Shown here piece by piece: positions 1 to 6,304 of a stretch of DNA of 18,985 nt. Numbering within the stretch: position 1 is the first letter of the stretch; the number at the start of each line of letters is the position of its first letter. This DNA comes from Candidatus Sulfopaludibacter sp. SbA3 (GTDB taxonomy: Bacteria; Acidobacteriota; Terriglobia; 20CM-2-55-15), in the NCBI GenBank assembly GCA_945861845.1, contig CAMAWS010000004.1, positions 1-18,985 of the forward strand, read 5' to 3'. A program made the translations under genes and the position numbers. The notes beneath the pieces are model-generated. The model ran no database searches. It worked only from the letters and a program-made list of their open reading frames with translations, and was not told where the DNA came from.

Positions 1-846
1 TTCAACGATGAGGCGCGGCGGTCGGCAGACTCCATCGCAGGCACATTGATCGATACGCCGGGCGGCGCAAAAGTCCCGATCGCGCAGATCGCCGAAGTGC
101 GGACCGACCAGGGACCCAACACCATCAATCGTGAAAACGTCCAGCGGCGCATCATTATCCAGGCCAACGTCGCGGGGCGCGATCTGGGATCGGTCATCGA
201 CGATGTGAGGAGCCGTATCACGCGGGACGTGTCACTGCCGCAGGGCTACTTCCTCCAGTATGGCGGCCAGTTCGAAGCCCAGGAGGCCGCGGCCCGGCAG
301 ATCACCATTCTTTCGCTGGTGGCGATCGCGGGCATATTCCTGCTCCTTTACCTGGCGCTGAAGTCCGCACGGCTGGCCCTGCTGGTCATGGCGAACCTGC
401 CACTGGCGCTGATCGGCGGCATCATCATGGTTTTCGTGTCCGGCGGTACGCTTTCGATCGCGTCGCTGATCGGATTCATTACGCTGTTTGGTATCGCGAC
501 TCGAAATGGGATCATGTTGATCACTCACTACCAGCACTTGATGGAGGAAGAAGGAGTGGGCTTCCGCGATGCCATCGTCCAGGGCTCGCTGGAACGATTG
601 AGTCCGATCCTCATGACGGCGCTCGTAACCGGAGTGGGCTTGATCCCCCTCGCGCTGGGCGTCGGCGAAACAGGCAAGGAGATTCAGCAACCGATGGCGG
701 TCGTCATTCTTGGAGGAATAGTCACATCGACGTTCCTCAACATGATTGTGATTCCGGCGTTGTACCTGAAATTCGCCCACGCTGGCGCCACCGCCGCCGA
801 GCGTAGTTACGCGCCTTCAGGTGAACCAGCGCCCAGCGCGGACTGA
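1..846 (+). CDS. HME-type RND efflux pump, inner-membrane subunit (C-terminal part, 5' end outside window)
   Basis: The reading frame is open from base 1 and ends at TGA 844-846, so this is about the last 281 residues of a protein that normally has about 1,030. It is the proton-driven inner-membrane transporter of a tripartite efflux system. The visible part starts in the periplasmic porter domain (VPIAQIAEV, then a stretch like the CusA/CzcA docking and porter region). It continues through the last membrane helices: ITILSLVAIAGIFLLLYLAL, LALLVMANLPLALIGGIIMV, SLIGFITLFGIATRNGIMLI and the RLSPILMTALVTGVGLIPLA segment. The ATRNGIMLI and LSPILMTAL motifs are typical of the CusA/CzcA/HAE superfamily. 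It ends in a short hydrophilic tail. The next gene begins 22 bp downstream on the same strand, so co-transcription is likely. The substrate (metal or organic) cannot be told from this part. Confidence 0.9.
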   Translation, partial: FNDEARRSADSIAGTLIDTPGGAKVPIAQIAEVRTDQGPNTINRENVQRRIIIQANVAGRDLGSVIDDVRSRITRDVSLPQGYFLQYGGQFEAQEAAARQITILSLVAIAGIFLLLYLALKSARLALLVMANLPLALIGGIIMVFVSGGTLSIASLIGFITLFGIATRNGIMLITHYQHLMEEEGVGFRDAIVQGSLERLSPILMTALVTGVGLIPLALGVGETGKEIQQPMAVVILGGIVTSTFLNMIVIPALYLKFAHAGATAAERSYAPSGEPAPSAD

Positions 847-868
847 TCCACTGATCCAGGGAGGTTCA

Positions 869-1972
869 ATGACAATCAATCGACGCTCGTTCCTGGCAGT
901 CATGGTCATGGTCTTCGTTCCTGCCATGGTGGGCCTCTGGTTCAGCGCGGGCACGCCAACAACCGTCGAAGCGCTGCCAACGAGGCTCTCTGATAATGAA
1001 TATTGGCAGCTCGTCACTCATTTTTCGGAGCCGAACGGATATTTCAGGTCCGACAATTTGCTGTCGAACGAAATCTGGTTCCAGCACGTCCTTCCTGAGT
1101 TAACGGGGACCGCCAAAACCAGCCGTGTTTATCTCGGCGTTGGCCCCGAGCAGAATTTTACGTACATCACCGCGCTGAAACCCAGGATGGTATTCATCTT
1201 CGACATACGGCGCGGAAATCTCGACCTGCACCTGATGTATAAGGCGCTGTTTGAGCTTTCGAAGGATCGGGCGGACTTCGTGTCGCGCCTTTTTTCGATT
1301 GAGCGTCCGGGGGGTCTGGGGGCCGACTCGACGATCCAGGAGATCTTTGATGCCTACCTGGCCTCCAAGCCAAGCCAGTCACTTTACGCGGCAAATCTCG
1401 ACGCTATCAAAAACCATCTTCTAAAAACACACTCGCTGCCGCTGCCACAGGAAGACCTCGCCGGCATCGATTACGTGTACAACAACTTTTACGAATTCGG
1501 ACCGCGCATCAATTACTCCTCCAGCCGTGGGAACGGGTTCGGCGGGTTTGGCGGGTTTGGACGCGTAACCTATTCGGGGCTTATGACTGCCGACGACGGA
1601 CACGGAATGGCGAGGAGCTTTCTCGCCAGCGAGGAAAACTTCGCATTCATGAAGGAACTGGAGTCGAAAAACCTGCTCGTGCCCATCGTTGGAGACTTTG
1701 GTGGCCCGACGGCAATACAGGCCGTTGCCGGCTACCTGAACGAAAAGGGCGCAACCGTGTCGGCGTTCTACCTGTCGAACGTCGAGCAATACCTGCGGCA
1801 GGACGGCATCTGGGACAGGTTCTGTCTCAATGTAAGAACGCTTCCACTGGACGAGAGCAGCACCTTCATCCGCTCCGCCCGGGACCGCCAGTTCGGATTT
1901 GGGAGAGGCCTGAATTCGGAACTCGGGAACATACTGGGAGACACGATGGCCTGCACACTAACCGGCCGCTGA
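869..1972 (+). CDS. Exported protein of unknown function, copy A (paralogue of 3005-4075)
   Basis: This 367-residue protein starts at ATG 869, preceded by a strong Shine-Dalgarno (CAGGGAGG, about 856-864). The frame also runs upstream but lacks a better start. The N-terminus MTINRRSFLAVMVMVFVPAM looks like a signal sequence or anchor, with a twin-arginine-like NRRSFLA motif. The mature part opens with LSDNEYWQLVTHFSEPNGYF. A glycine-rich segment, VYLGVGPEQNFTYI, is followed by a hydrophobic strand ending in an acidic residue, FIFDIRRGN. The order resembles the first two strands of a Rossmann-like or SAM-binding fold, but that is inference. Later conserved blocks are INYSSS, NEENFAF-like EENFAFMKEL, and VSAFYLSNVEQYLRQDGIW. 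The downstream copy B shares all these blocks. I do not recognise a characterised family. A GFG repeat sits near the middle. The stop overlaps the probable start of the next membrane-protein gene. Confidence 0.85.
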   Translation: MTINRRSFLAVMVMVFVPAMVGLWFSAGTPTTVEALPTRLSDNEYWQLVTHFSEPNGYFRSDNLLSNEIWFQHVLPELTGTAKTSRVYLGVGPEQNFTYITALKPRMVFIFDIRRGNLDLHLMYKALFELSKDRADFVSRLFSIERPGGLGADSTIQEIFDAYLASKPSQSLYAANLDAIKNHLLKTHSLPLPQEDLAGIDYVYNNFYEFGPRINYSSSRGNGFGGFGGFGRVTYSGLMTADDGHGMARSFLASEENFAFMKELESKNLLVPIVGDFGGPTAIQAVAGYLNEKGATVSAFYLSNVEQYLRQDGIWDRFCLNVRTLPLDESSTFIRSARDRQFGFGRGLNSELGNILGDTMACTLTGR

Positions 1973-2478
1973 TCTTCGAGTATTCATATTTCATCTTCAT
2001 CGAAAGAGGCGCGTTCAGCACGTTCCTGCGGGAGTCGCCGTCTATACTCGTGTTTCCGATGATCCTCATCTTTCACACGGTGGGCATGGGATTTCTCGCT
2101 GGAACAAATATCGCCATCGGTTTGCGGCTTCTCGGATTCGCATCGGGTATGCGGATTCGGCCGATGCAAAAATTCTATCCTGTGATGTGGATCGGTTTTT
2201 TCATGAATGTGCTGTCGGGAATTCTGCTGCTGATCGCGTATCCGACGAAGGCGCTCACGAACTGGGTGTTTTACGTAAAGTTGACAGCAATCACCATCGC
2301 AATGATCGAAATGTGGATGATCAGGAAACGCGTGTTCGACGATCCATACGTGGACAATAATCCGGTGGCGCCGGGCGTGCGCGCCCTCGCCGCGACGTCG
2401 CTGTTTTTCTGGCTGGGGGCAATCACCGCGGGACGGTTGCTTGCATACACGTACGTGACCCTGATGACACCGGAGTAA
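1969..2478 (+). CDS. Small polytopic membrane protein M (probable non-ATG start)
   Basis: This protein of about 169 residues has four predicted membrane segments: around ILVFPMILIFHTVGMGFLAG, FYPVMWIGFFMNVLSGILLL, WVFYVKLTAITIAMIEMWM, and LAATSLFFWLGAITAGRLLA. It is related to the next gene in length and in motif order: His in helix 1, LRLLGFA, NxLxGIxxxxAYP, GRLL near the C-terminus. It may belong to the DUF6644-like small membrane proteins, but I am not certain. The first standard start (GTG 2050) would remove about 27 residues that match the N-terminal part of the next gene (FIERGAFSTFLRESP). No ATG, GTG or TTG lies in frame in the preceding 250 bases. CTG at 1969 overlaps the upstream stop as CTGA, so I place the start there. 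CTG 1951 (9 bp after GGGAG) is an alternative. Confidence 0.75.
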   Translation: MIFEYSYFIFIERGAFSTFLRESPSILVFPMILIFHTVGMGFLAGTNIAIGLRLLGFASGMRIRPMQKFYPVMWIGFFMNVLSGILLLIAYPTKALTNWVFYVKLTAITIAMIEMWMIRKRVFDDPYVDNNPVAPGVRALAATSLFFWLGAITAGRLLAYTYVTLMTPE

Positions 2479-2480
2479 AT

Positions 2481-2978
2481 ATGGAAGCCCTGATGCAATC
2501 CCTCCGGTTCTGGCTTGAAAGTACGGCGCTCTCTTCGTTCGTGCGCGACAACGGATACTGGGTTTGGCCAATCAGCGAGAGCATCCATTTCATTGGCCTG
2601 TCGATGCTGGTCGGTACGGTTGGCCTGTTCGATCTGCGGATGCTGGGGATGGCCCGGGAACTCTCGCTGCCCGGCCTGCACCGGCTCATCAAGTGGGGCA
2701 TCGGCGGATACATCATGAACATTCTGACCGGGATCATCTTCTTTACCGCGTATCCCTTTCAGTACATGTACAACCCGGCGTTCTGGTGGAAGCTTGTGTT
2801 CATGGGCTGCGCCGGCATCAACGTGCTGCTCTTCTATACGACCGTCTACCACCGGATCAAGGTCCTCGAACCCGGGGACGACGCACCGCCGACTGCAAAG
2901 ACAATGGCCGCGGTTTCGCTCGTATGCTGGATTGGAGTGATGTCGTGCGGACGCCTGCTGACGTTCTTTCGGCCCTGA
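2481..2978 (+). CDS. Small polytopic membrane protein M' (paralogue of 1969-2478)
   Basis: This 165-residue protein starts at ATG 2481, two bases after the stop of the previous gene, which implies translational coupling. Hydropathy gives four membrane segments: WVWPISESIHFIGLSMLVGT, GIGGYIMNILTGIIFFTAYP, WWKLVFMGCAGINVLLFYTT, and MAAVSLVCWIGVMSCGRLLT. It shares a plan with the preceding protein: a short amphipathic N-terminus (LRFWLESTALSSFVRDNGYW), a His in helix 1, LRMLGMA, a KL motif before helix 3, and GRLL near the end. The single conserved intramembrane His in both paralogues could be a ligand or proton-handling residue, but that is speculation. It resembles DUF6644-like proteins of about 160 residues, though I cannot confirm membership. 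Together with M it probably forms a homo- or hetero-oligomer linked to the flanking exported proteins. Confidence 0.8.
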   Translation: MEALMQSLRFWLESTALSSFVRDNGYWVWPISESIHFIGLSMLVGTVGLFDLRMLGMARELSLPGLHRLIKWGIGGYIMNILTGIIFFTAYPFQYMYNPAFWWKLVFMGCAGINVLLFYTTVYHRIKVLEPGDDAPPTAKTMAAVSLVCWIGVMSCGRLLTFFRP

Positions 2979-3004
2979 AAAGAGGTGTGATAGTATCGGC
3001 GGCC

Positions 3005-4075
3005 ATGAGCCGAAAACCAGTCCCCGCCATGGCACGCTGTCTTGTTCTTGCGGCGCTGATTCTCGCCGCAACCTTCGCCAACGCGCAGTCGCTTCCGGCC
3101 GAACTCAGCGATCGCGAATTCTGGCAACTCATCGCGGATTTCTCCGAAGCGGATGGTTTCTTCAGGAGCGACAACCTGCTCTCGAATGAAGTCTTCTTTC
3201 AGTACGTTCTTCCCGAGCTGACGCGCACGGCAAAGACCGATCGCGTTTACCTTGGCGTGGGTCCGGAGCAGAACTTCACCTACATGGCGGCGCTCAAGCC
3301 CAAGATGGCGTTCATATTCGATATTCGGCGCGGCAACATGCACGTGCATCTCGTGTACAAGGCGCTCTTTGAATTGTCTCCCGATCGGGCGGATTTCGTA
3401 TCGCGCATGTTCGCGAGGAAACGGCCAGACGGCCTCGGGCCGCAGTCCACGGCAGGACAGATCTTCGACGCCATAGCCAAGGCGGCCCCCAGCGAGTCGC
3501 TCTACGCGGCAAACCTGCGTGCAATTCTTGACAACCTAAAGACGACCCACAGCTTGCCGCTTTCAGCCGATGATGTCCGAGGCATTGAATACGTTTACCG
3601 CGCTTTCACCCGGTTCGGGCCCGACATCAATTACTCATCGAGCACGGGCGGCTTCGGTGGAAACCGCGTTACATACGCTGAGTTGATGACGGCGACCGAT
3701 GAAATGGGCAACTCCCGCAGCTACCTCGCCAATGAAGAGAACTTCGCGTTCCTTAAAGGCATCGAGAAAAAGAACCTGGTCGTACCTCTCGTCGGCAACT
3801 TTGCCGGACCGAAGGCAATACGCGCGGTGGGTCAATACCTGAAGGATAAGAACGCCATGGTGTCGGCATTCTATCTGTCGAACGTCGAACAGTTCCTTCG
3901 GCAGGACGGCATCTGGGACAATTTCTGCGGCAACGCTTCAGCTCTCCCCCTGGATGAGACGAGCATGTTCGTCCGCTCGATTCGCGGAGGCAGGTTCGGT
4001 AATGGCGCAGGACTGAATTCGGATTTCGGCAATATGCTCGAAGACCTGAAGGAATGCGCCACCAGCGCGCGCTGA
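3005..4075 (+). CDS. Exported protein of unknown function, copy B (paralogue of 869-1972)
   Basis: This 356-residue protein has a clear Sec-type signal peptide: basic start, hydrophobic LVLAALILAATF, and predicted cleavage after ANA before QSLPAELS. The frame is open further upstream over the previous gene, but the signal peptide argues for ATG 3005 or ATG 3029. GTG 2987, just after AAAGAGG, is a third option. It is close to copy A over its whole length, with nearly identical blocks at FRSDNLLSNE, YLGVGPEQNFTY, FIFDIRRGN, YKALFELS, DRADFVSR, INYSSS, EENFAFL, and AFYLSNVEQ. It lacks the GFG expansion of copy A and has a different N-terminal signal. The VYLGVGPEQ and FIFDIRR segments suggest a Rossmann-like core (inference). 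It ends 10 bp before the convergent 3' end of the YgjP-like remnant. Confidence 0.85.
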   Translation: MSRKPVPAMARCLVLAALILAATFANAQSLPAELSDREFWQLIADFSEADGFFRSDNLLSNEVFFQYVLPELTRTAKTDRVYLGVGPEQNFTYMAALKPKMAFIFDIRRGNMHVHLVYKALFELSPDRADFVSRMFARKRPDGLGPQSTAGQIFDAIAKAAPSESLYAANLRAILDNLKTTHSLPLSADDVRGIEYVYRAFTRFGPDINYSSSTGGFGGNRVTYAELMTATDEMGNSRSYLANEENFAFLKGIEKKNLVVPLVGNFAGPKAIRAVGQYLKDKNAMVSAFYLSNVEQFLRQDGIWDNFCGNASALPLDETSMFVRSIRGGRFGNGAGLNSDFGNMLEDLKECATSAR

Positions 4076-4085
4076 CCGCTGCCTG

Positions 4086-4605
4086 CTAATAACCCCACTC
4101 CTCATGCCGCACCGGCAGTCGGTTTAACTCGGCGCGGTAAAATCGCCACTGCGGCATGAACTGATTCATCAAGTCCATGAAACGGGCGTTGTGAGTGGGC
4201 TCCAGCAAGTGGATCATTTCGTGCACTAGGATGTATTCGAGGCATTGCGGCGGCTTTTTGGCCAAATCCGTATTGAGCCGAATACTGCGGGAGTCGGGAC
4301 GGCAGCCGCCCCATTTCGTTTTCATCCTTTGCGCAAAGAATCGCTTCACCTTTACGCCGATGACGGGCTCCCATCTGGCGATCAAAGAGGGAACGGCCCG
4401 CTTGAGCTGCTCCCGATACCATTCTTCGAGAATGGCCTGCTTCTTTTCGTTGCTCGCACCCGGACGCACCCGCAGATGAATCTTCTGATGCTTGAGTTCG
4501 ACGGCGGGCGCGGCATCGCTTTCCTTCACTTCAAGCAGGTAGCGTTTTCCCCACACGTAATGGCTTTCACGATCTAGATACTCGCGCGGTGTTTCGCGCT
4601 GCTGT
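4086..4605 (-). pseudogene. YgjP-like (DUF45) zinc metallopeptidase, 5' third missing
   Basis: The 3' part of a YgjP/SprT-like metallopeptidase (DUF45) is clear. HEMIH at 4209-4223 is followed by THNARF, giving the HExxH plus downstream His zinc site. KWGGC precedes it and PVRHEEWGY ends the protein at TAG 4086-4088. The longest standard start (GTG 4556) gives 156 residues, but recognisable family sequence continues upstream in the same frame as TPREYLDRESHYVWGKRYLL, the usual middle of the family. The frame then meets TAA at 4620-4622 with no start codon. About 70-90 N-terminal residues of the normal ~230 are absent. They are replaced by the beginning of an hsdR gene in a different frame. 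A shortened protein from GTG 4556 could still be made and would keep the zinc site, but the normal gene is broken. Confidence 0.8.
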
Positions 4606-4764
4606 GTAACCGTTCCGGATTAGAAATGGAGTCAGCAGGTACGTTTCGACGTTGCTGTTGTTGTCGCGATCGGTCCAGTCACCCAGGTAATGGTATTTCA
4701 GCTCGTCGCGGAAGAGCTTGATGACGCGATTCTGCGTGGCGCGTTCTGGCTGACTGATGTTCAT
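4567..4764 (-). pseudogene. hsdR: Type I restriction enzyme subunit HsdR, N-terminal fragment
   Basis: The 65-codon frame begins with a textbook HsdR N-terminus: SQPERATQNRVIKLF, then YLGDWTDRDNNSN, then a segment ending LLTPFLIRNGYT. HsdR proteins are normally around 1,000 residues. They form the ATP-dependent translocase and nuclease subunit of type I restriction-modification. Homology stops after about residue 58. The remaining codons (ARNTARVSRS) are out-of-frame YgjP sequence, ending at TGA 4567-4569. The ATG (4762-4764) overlaps the stop of the toxin gene upstream by 4 bp (ATGA), so it was translated in one operon with the toxin-antitoxin pair. No hsdM or hsdS is visible in the window. 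Confidence 0.85.
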
Positions 4765-5075
4765 TCGCGGTCTCGCAGAATCGCTGCCATCAAGCGAGGA
4801 CTCCGCATCCCGTGCAAGACAGCGACGATCAACAAGGGATGCTCATCGGGGGCGTAGGCGATGAGATAGTTGTACACCAGGGAGAAACGCAATGGCCGCG
4901 AGGTAAGATCCGGCCGGTGATGGCCACGATCGGGTAATTGAGCAAGGTCCGCGAACGCGTCCCAAATTTCAGACTCGACGCGATTTGCGGCTTCGACACT
5001 ATCCTCGGCGATGAAAAGCCAGATTCCGAAGATATCGTCGATCACGGCAGGAAGGACCCTGTAGTCAGGGCTCAT
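4761..5075 (-). CDS. RelE/ParE superfamily toxin
   Basis: This 104-residue protein has the size and motif order of ParE/RelE-fold toxins. An N-terminal YRVLPAVIDDIFGIWLFIAE helix pair matches the family's AxxDLxxIxxYIA pattern. It is followed by FADLAQLPDRGHHRPDL, then LRFSLVYNYLIAYAP, then VLHGMRSPRLMAAIL. Such toxins act on DNA gyrase (ParE) or on ribosome-bound mRNA (RelE). The HG.RSP near the C-terminus fits the ParE branch, but the target is not certain. The start overlaps the 3' end of the antitoxin gene by 11 bp and the stop overlaps the hsdR remnant start by 4 bp. The gene appears intact. Confidence 0.85.
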   Translation of the reverse strand: MSPDYRVLPAVIDDIFGIWLFIAEDSVEAANRVESEIWDAFADLAQLPDRGHHRPDLTSRPLRFSLVYNYLIAYAPDEHPLLIVAVLHGMRSPRLMAAILRDRE

Positions 5076-5319
5076 GACGCTGCTTCAAAAACTCTCGTTT
5101 GCGTCGATCGAGATGATCGCGGGATTCCTCCGGCGTGAGACTCTGGATGTGGCCGCCTTTGAAATCGTCGTATCGCCGGTCAAGAGTCTTGCGGACGCCA
5201 TCCAGGTCTTCGAAATAACTATCAATCACCTGTTCGAGGATTTCCGTTTTGTCGCGACCCGTACTGGCGGCAAGTGCAGCGATCTTTGCTTCCTGAGCGG
5301 GTTTGATTTCGAGGCTCAT
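5065..5319 (-). CDS. Ribbon-helix-helix (CopG/ParD-like) antitoxin
   Basis: ATG 5319 is chosen because AGGTGG lies 5 bp upstream. A GTG at 5328 would put that Shine-Dalgarno inside the gene. The 84-residue product starts MSLEIKPAQEAKIAALAAST, a short beta strand and helix, then GRDKTEILEQVIDSYFED, the second helix of a ribbon-helix-helix DNA-binding domain. The charged C-terminal half (DRRYDDFKGGHIQSLTPEES and following) would be the toxin-binding tail. Antitoxins of this type neutralise the partner toxin by direct binding and repress their own operon. It precedes and overlaps the ParE-like gene by 11 bp, the usual order for this class. Confidence 0.85.
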   Translation of the reverse strand: MSLEIKPAQEAKIAALAASTGRDKTEILEQVIDSYFEDLDGVRKTLDRRYDDFKGGHIQSLTPEESRDHLDRRKREFLKQRHEP

Positions 5320-5462
5320 ATAGGCCACCTACGCTAGCCCGAAGCGTCTCACAACGTCAAGGTCCGCCACAGGCCTAAATTGAAATGACTTTCCGGCAAT
5401 ATAAACTCGACCGTATTGCTCGACCCGTGTTTGAATGTGAAACGGTTCTTACGAGACTTGGC

Positions 5463-5765
5463 ATGACTACTTTGACTTTTCAAAATGAGCCGAAAGCTCT
5501 GAAGGTCGCCATCCGCAGCGAGAAATTGATCGTCGATCTCGTCGATGGCCGGACTCTTGTCGTGCCTCTGGAATGGTATCCACGCCTCGCGCGGGCCGGA
5601 CGCAAAGAACAGAAGAACTGGACTCTTCTTGGCGAGGGCTACGCCATCGAGTGGCCCGACCTCGACGAACATATCGGAGTCGAAGGCCTTCTGGCAGGAA
5701 ACCGAAGCGGTGAAAGCCGGAGGTCATTTGAGCGCTGGATGTCCGCGCGAACGCCACGACTGTAA
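5463..5765 (+). CDS. DUF2442 family protein
   Basis: This 100-residue protein has the pattern of DUF2442: KVAIRSEKLIVDLVDGRTLVVPLEWYPRL, then NWTLLGEGYAIEWPDLDEHI, then GVEGLLAG. That matches the family's 'gDGRxlxvPLxWYPRL ... W...G.GIHWpDLDEDIsv.gLL' plan. ATG 5463 gives a normal family length. The frame is open from ATG 5385 as well, but the extra 26 residues do not look like family sequence. DUF2442 proteins are often paired with a small DUF4160 protein in toxin-antitoxin-like modules; none is visible here. Function is not established. The gene converges with the NUDIX gene, with an 11 bp gap. The adjacent 5320-5462 stretch shows nothing I can name. Confidence 0.8.
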   Translation: MTTLTFQNEPKALKVAIRSEKLIVDLVDGRTLVVPLEWYPRLARAGRKEQKNWTLLGEGYAIEWPDLDEHIGVEGLLAGNRSGESRRSFERWMSARTPRL

Positions 5766-5776
5766 GAAGCGTTTTA

Positions 5777-6280
5777 TCAGGATCCCGGCGGCCGCCATGA
5801 CCCTGGCTGGAAGTATGTGGTTTCCGGCATATCGAAGATCACGGGCAGGACAAGTTTCATCCATTCGCGATGCGGCAGATTTGCAATCTCTGAGCGCTCA
5901 AAGTAGCGCACATCAAGAATTTCAACTCCATCGGGCCGCAGTTCGCCGCCAACAGGTTCGCCACTGAAAACGGTTCCTATATAGGCCGCGCGATCGCCGT
6001 TCTCGTACTTCACCAGCAGGTCAGGACCGCCATACACGCCGATGATCCGGGTAAGCCGCACGAGCAAACCGGTTTCCTCCCACACCTCGCGCATTGCCGC
6101 ATCCGCAGGCTGCTCTTCGGGTTCGATCAGTCCGCCTGGCAGAACCCACATGCCTTGATTGTGGTGCTTCGCCAGCAGCAGGCGGCCCTTGTCGTCGCGA
6201 ATAGCCACCGCGGCGGATGGCATCACCAGCAGATCGTTTCCAACCTTCCGCCGGATATCACTAATGTAGTCGGACATCAT
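5777..6280 (-). CDS. NUDIX hydrolase
   Basis: This 167-residue protein contains a complete Nudix box (GX5EX7REUXEEXGU) at residues 50-72. G50, E56, R64, E65, E68, E69 and G71 are all present, so it should be an active Mg-dependent hydrolase of a nucleoside diphosphate linked to another group. The N-terminal MSDYISDIRRKVGNDLLVMP followed by AAVAIRDDKGRLLLAKH and WVLPGG is typical of small environmental NUDIX proteins often annotated as ADP-ribose or MutT-like pyrophosphatases. The substrate cannot be read from sequence. Two adjacent ATG codons (6278 and 6275) could start it. It diverges from the arylamine acetyltransferase gene with only 24 bp between start codons, so any promoters overlap the coding regions. 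Confidence 0.9.
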   Translation of the reverse strand: MMSDYISDIRRKVGNDLLVMPSAAVAIRDDKGRLLLAKHHNQGMWVLPGGLIEPEEQPADAAMREVWEETGLLVRLTRIIGVYGGPDLLVKYENGDRAAYIGTVFSGEPVGGELRPDGVEILDVRYFERSEIANLPHREWMKLVLPVIFDMPETTYFQPGSWRPPGS

Positions 6281-6304
6281 GGACGCAATGATAACCTGTG
6301 ATTC

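Noticed and set aside
232..780. A 182-codon open frame on the minus strand opposite the RND gene
   Set aside because: The sequence opposite encodes clear RND membrane helices; the antisense product is hydrophilic and has the composition expected of a shadow frame.
2564..3004. A long 5' extension of copy B, giving a 503-residue protein
   Set aside because: The extension lies entirely over the coding sequence of the membrane protein M', and the Sec signal peptide begins only at about 3005.
5385..5462. A longer N-terminus for the DUF2442 protein from ATG 5385
   Set aside because: The added residues do not fit the family pattern, and the family is normally about 80-100 residues, which ATG 5463 gives.
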